In this document: positions 26,010 through 37,531 of the stretch, piece by piece | How the letters are laid out: each line of letters starts with the position of its first letter | Position numbering within the stretch: position 1 is the first letter of the stretch | Assembly (NCBI GenBank): GCA_021292105.1 | Contig: CM037864.1 | Location: forward strand, 38,626,486-38,690,485 | DNA length: 64,000 nucleotides | Source of the DNA: Anadara kagoshimensis | Lineage: Eukaryota > Mollusca > Bivalvia > Arcoida > Arcidae | Reading direction: 5' to 3' | The notes under the pieces: generated by a model | Databases searched by the model: none | What the model was told of the DNA's origin: nothing | What the model saw: the letters and a program-made list of their open reading frames with translations, nothing else | Translations under genes and position numbers: made by a program

Positions 26010-26322
26010 ATTTAAATCAGGCTGCTTGCAAATGAATTGTTGACTCAGGGATATTGCAAGCGTAGGCTTATCAAGGCCCTCAAAAAGTTTTATGGCCGTC
26101 ATCACAGTATTTTTGATAAGTTTGATGTCTGTGTCTATATACTTATCTGATGTCCGTAATTCAATGTTTCTTAATTTTAATTCTACACAAGGCGGTCACG
26201 AGTAGCTACAGAAGAGCTACTTACCCTTCCGGAATATCTGATCTCACTCTCCTGGCGGAAGTTCACATGTTTAACTTAATGTGGCCGTTTTCAAAATTGT
26301 TTGCTTTGCTTTTGGAATTGAT
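26010..26322 (+). mobile_element. 5'-truncated retroposon with reverse-transcriptase C-terminal remnant
   Basis: Starts in a coding remnant that translates around LLTQGYCKRRLIKALKK and FYGRHHS, matching the copies at 50520 and 48185(-). It continues through the shared 3' tail (ACCCTTCCGGAAT, GGCGGAAGTTCACATG, TTTGCTTTGCTTTTGG). It resembles the C-terminus of retroelement reverse transcriptases common in molluscs. The tail ends about 18 bp before the splice acceptor of the C-type lectin exon. Confidence 0.65.
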
Positions 26323-26340
26323 ATATTTTTATTATTTCAG

Positions 26341-28296
26341 AGGATTGTCCAACACCTGATTGGAGGAAGGGAACGAGAAATAACCAATCAACTGTGTGTT
26401 TTAGATACCATTCTACTTCCGTTGCCTATAATGAAGCAGTTAGGAATTGCCACATAGAAAATAGTGATTTAATGACAATTACAAATATACAACAAATACA
26501 AGCTATTGTCTCAGTGTTAAACAGGACAGCAATGCAGGTCTGGTCTGGTGTTCAAATAGACAGTGAATCGGGTATAAAAGACATTGAAATATTAAATGAA
26601 GATTATATAGACGCTAAATGGAAACCTCGGAGAGCAGGTGTGAACGACAGTTGTTTAGAAGTTATTAAAACTTCCAGTGACAATATTCGTCTTAGATCTA
26701 GAGATTGTAACGAGACATTACCATTTATATGTACATATAGAAAGAAAGAAAATATAATCTTCATTCCTTGTAAGTATCTATGGTAAATATACACCTAGAG
26801 TACAAATTTGTCGAAAGTTTAACACTGAGCTAACTATAGCTCGGCTTCCGAGTGGCTGAGATACGATAGCTAGCGGTCTAAACCTCCGAGAGACAGAGAG
26901 CAAATCGAGTTATACTTTTTAGCTTACCATGAACCCAGACGAGCTGCCAGCTTACCATGAACCCAGACGAGCTGCCAGCTTACCATAAACCCAGACGAGC
27001 TGCCAGCTTACCATGAACCCAGACGAGCTGCCAGCTTACCGTGAACCCAGACGAGCTGCCAGCTTACCATAAACCCAGACGAGCTGCCAGCTTACAATGA
27101 ACCCAGACGAGCTGCCAGCTTACCATAAACCCAGACGAGCTGCCAGCTTACCATGAACCCAGACGAGCTGCCAATTCGGTACTGCTCCGTTAGGCTCAGC
27201 TTACCATGAACCCAGACGAGCTGCCAGCTTACCGTGAACCCAGACGAGCTGCCAATTCGGTACTGCTCCGTTAGGCTCCTATTAAACTTTCGACAAACTT
27301 GTACTGTAGTTTGATATATTTGACATAATATAAATTTTTGTCTTAAAGATTCATTGCTGAAAATATTATCTTGGCAATAATCAACACAAGCAAGAATCCA
27401 AATCAACAAATTAATCAAGAGACAGGTTCCCGACTTGAACATGTACGGAATATTATGCCATACTGACATCCAGTGTTGTGGTTCAAGTACTTTTAGAGAG
27501 CTCTTACCATTTCAACAACAACAAAAAAATAATAAATAAAAATAATAATGTATGATACAATAAATCACCTAACTTCCATCTTTCTGCGTTATCTGGAAAG
27601 AATGTTTATTCATTCTTTCAGTTTTATAGTTTTATTGCACATAGCTGTTTCTTTCACTTTGTCTAATATTTAATCTTTTTGATAACTAATCAAAAACAAA
27701 CATACCAATCTATGCCCAAACAGCAATCCCAAAGAAAGCAAAAATTTTAAACGGGCAAAATATGTTAAACATGTGAATTTCCACCAGAGAAGTGAGACCG
27801 GGTGCTCCGGAAGGGCAAGCACCTCCTGTTTAGCTACCTACACCAGCCACGTGTGAATTAAGATTGTGAATGAAAAAAGAAGCTAGTAAATGCACTTGAT
27901 GAAGGTCGGTGGTTTTCTACGGGTACTCTGGTTTCCTACACCATCTCAGAACTAACCGCCTCCATATAGGTGAAAAAAATCTTAATTGGGACGCACAACT
28001 TTTAAAATAAACTGCATGTAATAAATAAAAACCTGTCATGTATATATTTATATCAACACCGTCGTTAAAATACATTTATATGATTCTTTTTTGGGTTTCA
28101 AGTTTCTTATTATATTTCAGTTCTTCCAGAATTAGGGTTATCAGAGTCAACAATCACTGCCCTGGACTATGCAGCCATTGCCGTTGGAGTTTTAATTGGG
28201 TTTGTACTGATAGTGGTTATAATTATAGATTTTTTAAGAAAAGTTAACAACTTGAAAAAAGTGGACCCGGAGAACGGCATTGAGATGAAGGTATAA
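26341..28296 (+). CDS. C-type lectin-like type I membrane protein, 3' two exons (partial)
   Basis: Exon A (26341-26769) follows TATTTTTATTATTTCAG and ends at the donor GTAAGT. It encodes one C-type lectin-like domain of long form: DCPTPDW, CFRYHS, NC, VWSGVQ, DSCLEV, RDC and PFICTY supply the six conserved cysteines. The EPN/QPD and WND calcium-sugar motifs are not recognisable, so classic Ca-dependent sugar binding is doubtful. Exon B (28121-28296), after TATTATATTTCAG, continues in phase. It encodes a short stalk, a transmembrane segment (YAAIAVGVLIGFVLIVV plus IIIDFL) and a charged tail ending NGIEMKV before TAA; AAG|GTATAA could instead be a splice donor. No start codon or signal-peptide exon was found upstream. 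The intron holds a TIR element and a retroposon tail. Such receptors are often recognition molecules in molluscs; the ligand is unknown. Confidence 0.85.
26800..27304. mobile_element. TIR element (MITE) carrying a minisatellite, in the lectin intron
   Basis: The ends are an inverted repeat of about 26 bp containing TTTGTCGAAAGTTTAA, beginning GTACAA. The same family occurs at 51017-51228. No clear target-site duplication is visible. The interior is mostly the 28-bp tandem array. Confidence 0.75.
26921..27253. repeat. 28-bp minisatellite, about 11 copies
   Basis: The unit contains AGCTTACCATGAACCCAGAC followed by GAGCTGCC. It is interrupted twice by a block containing AATTCGGTACTGCTCCG. Confidence 0.95.
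27692..27865 (-). mobile_element. Retroposon tail (RT-tail family)
   Basis: The minus strand reads through the block CTCCGGAGCACCCGG-like, then CTCACTTCTCTGGTGG, then the ATAGATTGGTATG end. It lies inside the lectin intron. Confidence 0.75.
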
Positions 28297-29712
28297 ACGT
28301 CGACAGATTACAACATTTACGTGTATGTACTACCCTAATACCTGACAATACTTTTATATGCCGGAAAATCGTTTGTGGTCGCCGTTGTTATTTTCTTGGA
28401 CATTGCGCTACCCCGGGAATGTAAATGTTAAAAGTTATGTAAATGCTCAAGATAACGATTTATGTTCAAAATGCCTCTACCTTCTTAACCATTCCACGAA
28501 TCGTCAACGAAAATTCACAAGAATAGCATATCGGCGACATTCATGTGGTATTACAAACATTCCAGTTTTAAAACCAGTGACGGCGATCAAGTGTTTTAGA
28601 GGGATAGCAAACCACATGTAGGTATACAGAAAGCACATATTTTATATCCTAACTAAGTACATACGGGGTCAATGCATTGAACGCTTACAAGACTTATTCA
28701 GTATCTTTCATTTTATTTTTGTCTGGTGAAAATTACTTGATTAACAATCTTTTATGAAAGTAAAAACAAAATACGTTGTCCTTTACATTATTCAAATGAA
28801 ATAATCGAAAACTACGAAACAAATGTTTTCGATTCGTGACTACGGTTCTCAATCAACAATCTGTCAATAGGCTGTATTAGGATTGTTTGGCAAACTTTTA
28901 TAGAACTATAAAAAATAAAACTTATAAAACTAATACTGATGCACAGACCCCAGTTTTATAATAATTTTAACTTAGATTTTCCTTAAATTATGTTTTAACA
29001 AGTTTTGTAACCTTTTTAATAACAGATTATAAGTATTTATGAAACACTAAATAGTTGAAGTGAACTTTTCCCATATTAACACAATTATAAAGATTTGAAA
29101 TTAAGGTAAGGAAAGTCTCAGTAAAGCAATGATTGTTAAACTGAGACCAGAGATCATATTATGCTTTATTTGTTATTTGTTTTAGTTATAAAAAATAGGA
29201 CATTTTGGATTCATGTATATCAGTTAATTCAGATTTTAACTGTCATTGCCAGATTGAGGTTAAGGAATGTCTTAGTTAAGGAACGTTTGCGAAATAAAAC
29301 CCAGTAATATAAGCTATGTACGACATTTTATTCATAAACTGGTCTCGGGTACAACTGTCTAGGAAAGGGGTTAAATAATGGTCCAATATTGTCAATATCT
29401 TTACTTCATCTGTTCAATCATATTTCCTAACTATTGTTTTCGTACACGTAAGTCTGATATATTTTAAATATGATTTGTTTGGTTAAATTTGAAGATATTC
29501 TTGTATTTAAGGTGACGTTTTCAAGATCAACCAGCTATATTCTTATTTTATCGGTTAGTACCATAAAGTATTTACCAGATTTAAGTTGAGAAAATCTTGG
29601 TTAAGGGATAATTGTGAAATGGGACAAGTCATCATTTAACTTATAACTCTGCTTAACTCACAAGGTTAAAGAGTTGTTGTTAACTATACCAAATATTTTT
29701 GTAATGCTTAGA
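28297..29712. other. Gene-free AT-rich stretch downstream of the lectin exons
   Basis: Probably includes the lectin 3' UTR. An 87-codon frame at 28358-28621 has no recognisable domain. Several diverged blocks resembling TTAAGGAATGTCTTAGTTAAGG recur near 29102, 29265 and 29590, suggesting an old repeat; the same pattern appears near 45735. Confidence 0.5.
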
Positions 29713-29714
29713 TA

Positions 29715-30930
29715 CGAGGGGAAGTCAAAAAGTTCATAGAACGGGGTATATATTGCCGCAACAAACCATACATTTTATTATTATTTTTCAATATAGTTCC
29801 CTTTTACCCCAATGCACTTAGCCCCTTTTCTTTCAGACTGTCTATACCTTTGAAATAGAAGTTTTCGGTTTGGTCCTGAAACCATGCCTCTGTGGCAGCC
29901 TTAAGTCCATCATCATCAGGATAAATAGGATTTCAAATTTCTAAATAGGAAATAATCACTGGGTGCCAAATCGGGACTGTAAGGTGGGTGATTAAGTTGT
30001 TCGAACTTGCATTCACGAATCGCTGCTTGTGCAATCCTTGTCTTGTGCACAGGAGCATTGTCGTGAAGAAGCAATACCCCTCGGCTCAACTTTCCCCTCC
30101 TTTTTAACTTAATAGCAGCTTTCAGCTGCTTCATTAGATCAGCATAGTAAGTCCCAGTGAAAGATTCCAGCAGGTTTATAATTGATTAACAGAACACCTT
30201 AGAAGCCCAGCTGATGGTTGGGTTTTGAATTTCTTTGGGGGGGTGAGCCAGGGTGCTTCATTGGTTTCTGGGTCCCAATGATGAATCCGTGTTTCATCAC
30301 CACTTACTAAACGTAAATAGAATCTCCGTCATTATAAATGTCAAGAAGCCCCCGACTTGACTGGAGTCTTTGGAAGCGATCCTGCACATTAATGTTTCTG
30401 GGGACCCATCTTGCGGATACTGTTGCCATCCCAATATGCTCGTGGATAACCGTGTATACACTTCCATGTGAAATGTCACACTCCTTAGCTATGTCATCAA
30501 TCCTAATTCGACGATCATTCATGATGAGGATCTCCACAGACGTGACAATTTCCTTGTGAGGCATCAGATGGCCGACCTGACCGTGGGTCATCCTTCAGTG
30601 AGGTGCGCCCACGTTTAAATTCAGCTGACCATTTTGCCAATGTGGAATAGTCAGGACCACTGTCACCGTACACCTCGGCCATTCGAATTTCTTTGGCATT
30701 TGATCCTCTTCTGTGAGAAACTTTATTACTGCCCTAAACTCAACATTTGATTTTCCATCATTGCTTGATGATCACCAACTTTGAATGCTTTTTAGAATTA
30801 CACAAATATGTTGTGACAAATAAACTTGATATGTTTAAAATGGCGGAATGTTGTGTTGTCTAAATAAGTAAAGAAATGTGTGTACGCTTGGCTGAATACG
30901 CTGTTCTATGAACTTTCTGACTTCCACCCG
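29715..30930 (-). mobile_element. mariner-family transposon, complete ends, inactive
   Basis: A 1.2-kb element between TA dinucleotides (29713-29714 and 30931-30932). The inverted ends contain GAAGTCAAAAAGTTCATAGA on the left and its close complement on the right. Its length and ends match the mariner group of the Tc1/mariner superfamily. Confidence 0.93.
29750..30770 (-). pseudogene. mariner transposase pseudogene (DD34D type)
   Basis: On the minus strand, pieces in different frames cover most of a transposase: an N-terminal DNA-binding part (EFRAVIKFLTEEG; STLAKWSAEFKRGRTS), a second helix-turn-helix (IDDIAKECDISHGSVYT), the first catalytic Asp (GDETRIHHWDPETN), then LLLHDNAPVHKT and YSPDLAPSDYFLF. 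I count 34 residues between the second and third catalytic Asp, the mariner DD34D spacing. All three catalytic Asp remain. Frameshifts (near 30307-30480) and in-frame stops, including one before the C-terminal NYIEK, break the gene, so it cannot make an active enzyme. Confidence 0.93.
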
Positions 30931-31348
30931 TATGTCAGTTTCATATGTTTTTTGTGGCCCATCAAGATTCATTTCAATTTTTATAATGTCATGAATAATG
31001 TACAATTTTTATGTTGTATTGTGTGGAAAAGAAAATTATTTATTATCTTTGAAATTTATTAAACTTTTAAAATAGAATATATATATTTTTGTCAGTATGT
31101 TGAATAAAAGTGTGTTGTTAATTATATCTGTGCTTTAGTTGCATTTTATTTACTTCTCTTTGTTTGCTCCTCACGCACTTAATATCCAGATGAATTGAGC
31201 TGAGCGATTTGGATATAAAGCTTACCCATAAAAACTCATTATAGTGCCAAGGGATGGTTCTAGTAGGTCGAAATTTGCTGTTTGCAACTAAAAGGCCGTT
31301 GGTACTTACGGTTTTCAAATTGGTTCCTGGTTTACAAACACGGAAGGT

Positions 31349-31470
31349 TTAGTTAGATAAACAGGGGCTTACTCTTACAGAGCACCCGGCCTATCTTCCC
31401 TGGTGGAAGTTCACATGTTTTACATCATTTGGCTGTTTCAAAGTTTGCTCTGGTTCTGGATTGTGGTTTG
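31349..31470 (+). mobile_element. Retroposon tail (RT-tail family)
   Basis: 5'-truncated copy showing GAGCACCCGGCCTATC, CCCTGGTGGAAGTTCACATG and CTGGTTCTGGATTGTGG. Confidence 0.8.
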
Positions 31471-31736
31471 GGCATCGATTGGTAAGTTCTTTAAAATTTA
31501 ACTATTTCAATACAATACTGTCCATTTTAATTCATTTATTCCGTAAGTCATGTCAAATTCTATAATGCCATACGTTGTTTAGACGTGAACAATTTTTCAA
31601 GAAAAATACAAACTAAACATTACAGCGCAAACTTACATGCAACGTTTGACATAACTGTAACATTTACCATAATCACAGGAAATTATAATAAACACCGGCG
31701 GCATTGTTAGTATTACACCTATGTCGAACCCTTATA

Positions 31737-33345
31737 TGTAGTAACTACGCTATATGTTGTAACGCCGCTATATGTAGTAAAAATCTCCGCCATATGTAAT
31801 AAGGACACGTTTTATGTAGTAGATAACAAGTTGTACGCTATATGTAGTAATTGCTAGGTCACGTTATATGTAGCAACATTTTTGTACGTTATATGTAGTA
31901 ACTGCTAGGTCACGTTATCTGTGGCAACATTTTTGTACGTTATATGTAGTAACTGCTAGGTCACGTTATCTGTGGCAACATTTTTGTACGTTATATGTAG
32001 TAACTGCTAGGTCACGTTATATGTAGCAAAATTTTTGTACGTTATATGTAGTAACTGCTAGGTCACGTTATCTGTGGCAACATTTTTGTACGCTATATGT
32101 AGTAACTGCTAGGTCACGTTATATGTAGCAACATTTTTGTACGTTATATGTAGTAACTGCTAGGTCACGTTATCTGTGGCAACATTTCTGTACGCTATAA
32201 TACGTAGTAACTGCTAGGTCACGTTATATGTAGGAACATTTTTGTACGCTATAATACGTAGTAATTGCTAGGTTACGTTATATGTAGTATCATTTTTGTA
32301 CGCTATAATACGTAGTAACTGCTAGGTCACGTTATCTGTGGCAACATTTTTGTACGTTATATGTAGTAACTGCTAGGTCACGTTATATGTAGTGACATTT
32401 TTGTACGCTATAATACGTAGTAACTGCTAGGTCACGTTATATGAAGTAACTGCTAGGTCACATTATATGTAGTAACTGCTAGGTCACGTTATATGTAGTA
32501 ACTGCTAGGTCACGTTATATGCAGTAACTGCTAGGTCACGTTATATGTAGTAACTGCTAGGTCACGTTATATGTAGTAACTGCTAGGTCACGTTATATGA
32601 AGTAACTGCTAGGTCACGTTATATGTAGTAACTGCTAGGTCACGTTATATGTAGTAACTGCTAGGTCACGTTATATGTAGTAACTGCTAGGTCACGTTAT
32701 ATGAAGTAACTGCTAGGTCACGTTATATGTAGTAACTGCTAGGTCACGTTATATGTAGTGACATTTTAGTACGCTATAATACGTAGTAACTGCTAGGTTA
32801 CGTTATATGTAGTAACTGCTAGGTCACGTTATATGTAGTAACTGCTAGGTCACGTTATATGTAGTAACTGCTAGGTCACGTTATATGCAGTAACTGCTAG
32901 GTCACGTTATATGTAGTAACATTTTTGCACGTTATATGTAGTAACTGCTAGGTCACGTTATATGTAGTAACTGCTAGGTCACGTTATATGTAGTAACTGC
33001 TAGGTCACGTTATATGTAGTAACTGCTAGGTCACGTTATATGTAGTAACTGCTAGGTCACGTTATATGAAGTAACTGCTAGGTCACGTTATATGTAGTAA
33101 CTGCTAGGTCACGTTATATGTAGTGACATTTTAGTACGCTATAATACGTAGTAACTGCTAGGTTACGTTATATGTAGTAACTGCTAGGTCACGTTATATG
33201 TAGTAACTGCTAGGTCACGTTATATGTAGTAACTGCTAGGTCACGTTATATGTAGTAACTGCTAGGTCACGTTATATGAAGTAACTGCTAGGTCATGTTA
33301 TATGTAGTAATATTTTTGTACGCTATATGTAGTAACTAATGGATT
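31737..33345. repeat. 26-bp minisatellite and related ~51-bp composite units
   Basis: The basic unit contains TTATATGTAGTAACTGCTAG followed by GTCACG. The left half (to about 32410) alternates this with a second unit containing GCAACATTTTTGTACG; the right half is mostly pure 26-bp units. A block with TAGTGACATTTTAGTACGC recurs near 32755 and 33120, indicating duplication of a ~370-bp block. Confidence 0.95.
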
Positions 33346-33380
33346 TTTCCTTATATGTTCATAATGTAAATGGATTTGAC

Positions 33381-33420
33381 TTCACCAGAAAATTAAAACA
33401 CGAAACAATTTTCTGGTGAA
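33381..33420. repeat. Short perfect hairpin after the 26-bp array
   Basis: TTCACCAGAAAATT and its exact complement AATTTTCTGGTGAA enclose a 12-nt loop. No T-tract or other terminator feature follows. Confidence 0.8.
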
Positions 33421-33556
33421 TAGATAAACCAACAGATGGACATTTAAACCTTATATTACATTATTGGCTAATATCATATAGGTTATGTGACTTTGTCGTA
33501 GGCGCTAATTTCTGCGTCGTCAGGGGTATAAGGTGGCATACTATTTATGTGTATTA

Positions 33557-34055
33557 ACATAGGCGTAGGAGCAGGGGGGGGGGGGCCAGCGGGGGCCGCC
33601 CCCCCCCCCCCCCCAATGTCAGAGAAGGGGGGGGGGGGGCTAGGCCCCCGCAATATATTGTGTGAAATTTTGTCTTATGCTAAAAAAAAGAAAGAGAAAA
33701 AAAACAAGAGCTTTAACAGGAAATGTCCATCTGGTAACCAATCAATTATCAATTATCAATTTCATCACCATTCATCATCCGGGGTACCCCATATCCAGTG
33801 GCGGATTCAGCGGGGGGCGTAGGGGGAATACGCACCCCCCTTTATGTCGCTAATAATACATATTGTTCAGCTCAGATTGCACCAGAATGCAGGATTTTTG
33901 GCCACTTTTTCAAAATGTTCCGGGGGAGCATGCCCCCAAACCCCCTAGAAGGTTCGAGCCTTCAAATCTCACATTATACGCCCCCTTTCTAAAATTCTGG
34001 ATCAGCCTCTGATATCCATCTCCAATGAGAGGGTGATTATGGAACTTGTGTCATA
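33557..34055 (+). mobile_element. TIR element copy 1 (ACATAGGCGTAGGAG family), right end lost
   Basis: Starts ACATAGGCGTAGGAG, followed by long G and C runs, then AATATATTGTGTGAAATTTT and ACAGGAAATGTCCATCTGG. All of these recur in reverse order in the complete copy at 43804-44554. Similarity fades near 34055 and no right TIR is seen. A smaller element is nested inside. Confidence 0.8.
33796..34011 (+). mobile_element. Nested 216-bp hAT-like MITE
   Basis: The ends are CAGTGGCGGATTCAGC and, inverted, CAGAGGCTGATCCAG. It is flanked by the 5-bp repeat ATATC (33791-33795, 34012-34016) and contains GGGGGAGCATGCCCCC. The same insertion is present in copy 2, so it entered before that family copy was duplicated. 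Confidence 0.85.
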
Positions 34056-35864
34056 CGGTTATTTTATATAATCTTGCCTTTTACATATCAACTTTATTTT
34101 GTACGCGCAATCGAGTTATTTCCCTTTACAGAGAAGCTCTTTTTCGAACACTGACAATGTCTGCATACGATACACGTTTGGTAACTGGATCTCTTACGAG
34201 AAAATCTTATGCGTAAGTGAGTATTATTTTGCTTCTGAAGTAACAAAAGAAACCACAGAACCCCGAAATATACAGTTTCGTCTAAACCAAGACTTTGAGG
34301 CAAAGGAAAAAAAATTGAAGCGAAAGCCGTCACATGTTTACGGTGCTAGGCAAATTACGTACCCAAATAATTTTGCCCATTTGTGACATGGTATATTTCA
34401 TGGACCATTGTGATCCTTGAGTGGGACTTCGGGGGAAAGAGGGCCAAATTTGTTCCCCCTAAAAATGGTCAAAATGTATGCCAAACTGAATGCCATGGTG
34501 AATATGTTGCATTTACAAGACAAGTTACTCCAATTGGTTGCATATTGGGTTCATGAGGGGTGGAGGTGTGTAAATAGGAAAAGGTAATAACTGTCATTCT
34601 GCAATGTATGAGGATGAAATTTTGTGTGTGTAATCCTTGAGCCAAGACAATGAAGACACATAACATATATAATTATATATATAACAGGTTTTTGGATGCT
34701 CCCCCTAGGTCACCCCCATGGGTGGTACTTTTGGGGAAAGGGACAAAATCAATTATTTTTCTAAATGTGGTTAAGTTGTATCACAGATCTATAATCAATA
34801 CAAATTATCTCGGTGGGTCACATTTAGGGGTAAGGGGGGGGGGGGGGGGTCGGGAAATATATGTTTTAACATGGTCATGTATCATATCAAATTGTACTTC
34901 ATGGCAAATCCTATGCATTACAAGTAAATTTCTCATTCTATGGTCAAACTTGGGGTGCAGGCCATTTTGGTCTAGTATTCTTGGGTGTAAGGCAAACTAG
35001 GCTGACAATGGAGGTGGTGGGGGGAGGGAGAGGGGAGTAAAAATTAAAAATTCAAATGCCATCATGCAGTATATGATATTGAAAGTCAAAATGATAACAA
35101 TTCTCTGCATGTAAATATTTTGGTTTTTCTTCAAAATGTCAATGGGGAGCTCGTGGATAATGCAATGGCACACTACAAACCTGCACAACTTCTATTTTAA
35201 TATATACGCGGGATGACTTTTGACCTTGACATTGATTCAAGGTCATTATCTTAATAAACGTGAACTGACCAACCACACATGGGAAAGAAATTTTCCTTAC
35301 CATTGGCCCTTACTGTTGGCTCATTGTCAGTATAATGTGACCAAGTGACATGTAGTGTTAATCAATGATGTTGTTCGTCAGTGAACTAGCATTATAAAAG
35401 TTGCCATCAGTGCGCACTAGAATAAGGCAGAGCACAAATGCTTGCACACATGCTGCAGTTGCATGCACCACATGAACTTGTTTGTAAAGTTGAATCCTTC
35501 AGGATTATTAAAAAATAATTCATCACGAATAGCTGAAAGATTGCTGATGTGATGTAACACCATTTACCTAGCTACCTACCTCAATACATGTGAAAAAGTT
35601 CATGTTTTGGTGTTGAATATTTTGAAAGCAAATGTCATAGAGAATTAGTTGAGCATTACAGACCAATTGGGCCTCTTGTTACCGGAGTTAAAAGCCCGTG
35701 AAAATTTAGAAAATTTGCAAATACAAGTCCCTACCATAGGTTATGACCGTAGATAAATAAATTTCAACAAACTTTTCGTTAAAGCTTAATCTAGTTCAAG
35801 TTTAATATAGAGTAATAATATTTAAACAAGTTTAGTTCTGGAAAACTTGTAAATTTTGCAAATA
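34056..35864. other. Gene-free stretch with degenerate G-rich dispersed repeats
   Basis: No convincing gene; a 95-codon frame at 34099-34386 has no recognised domain. From about 34390 to 35190, diverged blocks share a GGGGAAAG...CAAAAT theme and a TCTATGGTCAAACTTGGGGTG theme. The part at 35220-35670 resembles an old dispersed repeat ending GGGCCTCTTGTT. Confidence 0.45.
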
Positions 35865-36043
35865 CAGTCCAACCTGCCTTAAAGGCCACCTCTATATAAG
35901 GGCCACCTGCTTATATAGGCCAGTAGAATTGTACCCCAATTGTTCTTTATTCATATTATTTGAACCTGTATATAAAGGCCACCTGTCTACAAAGGCCATT
36001 ATTACTGGTTCCCTTTGGTGGCTTTTATAGACAGGTTTGACTG
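35865..36043. mobile_element. pogo-like MITE, 179 bp
   Basis: The inverted ends are CAGTCCAACCTG... and its near complement ...CAGGTTTGACTG, with TA on both sides. The internal sequence repeats the phrase AAAGGCCACCTG. CAGT ends with a TA target are typical of pogo/Tigger-type elements. It ends 27 bp upstream of the Tudor exon. Confidence 0.7.
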
Positions 36044-36070
36044 TATAAGGTTTTATTTCATTTTCTGCAG

Positions 36071-36295
36071 TAAACATGAAAACATACCGTTACCAAGAGC
36101 AAATAAAAGAACATTGAAAGAGCAAAGCCATTGGAAAGAAGGCTGGTATCCTGCTGAAGTTACAGAACTAAAGAATGGTCTATTTAGGGTGCATTACAAG
36201 GGTAATACATTTTAAATATAATCCACAAAAACACAATGTGAGATTTTATTAGACAAGCTTATCATCACTTTAAAACTTTCAAAAAACAAAACAAA

Positions 36296-36330
<35 letters not shown>

Positions 36331-37438
36331 AAAAACAAAAAAACTAGAACTTTAAAAAAAATACTGATGATGTCTGAAATTTAGATGTAAATATAGCATT
36401 CATGTGTGGCAGCCCCTATCATACCCGACACTACAGGTAATTGGCGGGGTATTTTGTTTTTACATTGGCCACTTTGGGTGTATGTCTGTCCATCCATCCG
36501 TCGGCATATGGTTTCCACACAATAACTTTTGCTTTTAATCATATTTCATATACTCATTTATATAGTTAGATAAAATACAAGCCAAGTTTGATATTGAGAT
36601 TTTTCCACCCAGTGGTTCTGGAGTTATGACCCTTTGAAACATTTATATATTTTCATATGCCCACATTAATAAAATACAGGGCTTATTATATTATGGCATT
36701 TACACCCTTCTGTCCACCCTCTGTACAAGGACATATTGATTGAATTTTTGGTGTGTAGCTTTCTCATGAATATTTACAGTTTGAGTTTTGTTCTGATTGG
36801 ATGAATTTTGGTGGAGTTACTTTACTTGTACTTAAAATTGGCCTGTTTTCTTGTTCATTTACAAATATTGTGGAGTATCTTGCTTCTACTGAAAGCTTTT
36901 GTTGAGCCTTTGCTAACATGTGGTTTATTTTCATAATTTAGGCTGGGATAAGTCCTTTGATGAAGTGAAAACAGCAACAGACATTAAAGAAATAGACCAT
37001 GGCTTAGAACCACATTTAAAGATATTTCAAGTCAGTCTTAAAGAAAGTCTAACTTCATCCAGGAGAGACAGCAAAATCGTAATAAGACAACAGATGCAAG
37101 CTAATGAGTTTGAAACGTTTAGGGAAAATGCTACTTTGTACAAATTAAGCAGAAAAAGAACTGTGTATACTATCGCTTGTCGACAACAGTTTGAAAGAAT
37201 ACTTGGGTCAGGATGGGATTATAGAATTGTAAACGAAGAAGGAGACAATTTTTTCATCAAAACTACCACAGTTAGATTTTGGTTTAGTAAAAGAAAAAAC
37301 TTATGTGATTTCCTGGCTTATCCAGACCATGTAGAACCCCAATATCTAGATAGAGGAAGTCAGCTTGTTTTTTCATTTGTAAAAGCACCAGGGAACAAGA
37401 GACTGCTTCCAGATTTGTTAAATAATGACTGTTTGTAA
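36071..37438 (+). CDS. Tudor/chromo-barrel-like protein, two visible exons
   Basis: Exon 1 (36071-36201) follows TTTCATTTTCTGCAG and ends at a GTAATA donor in phase 1. Exon 2 (36942-37438) follows TTCATAATTTAG and ends at TAA. The splice rejoins a Tudor- or chromo-barrel-like module: HWKEGWYPAEV, then FRVHYKGWDKSFDEV across the junction. Such modules usually bind methylated lysine or other chromatin marks. The remaining ~150 residues are charged (SLTSSRRDSKIVIRQQ; LGSGWDYRIVNEEGDNFF) and match no family I know. At least one 5' exon with the start codon is missing. The transposase-like ORF begins 93 bp after the stop in the same frame, but four in-frame stops separate them, so a single lost codon does not explain the break. 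Confidence 0.65.
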
Positions 37439-37531
37439 CACAAGTGTACCAAAATTTGTTGAATGTCTTAAAGTTTATACATTTGTCTAACATGGCACTA
37501 CTTTTCTGATCTTACACAGTGTTTTTGAATC

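Noticed and set aside
34099..34386. 95-codon ORF as an upstream exon of the Tudor gene
   Set aside because: No splice donor in suitable phase and no recognisable domain.
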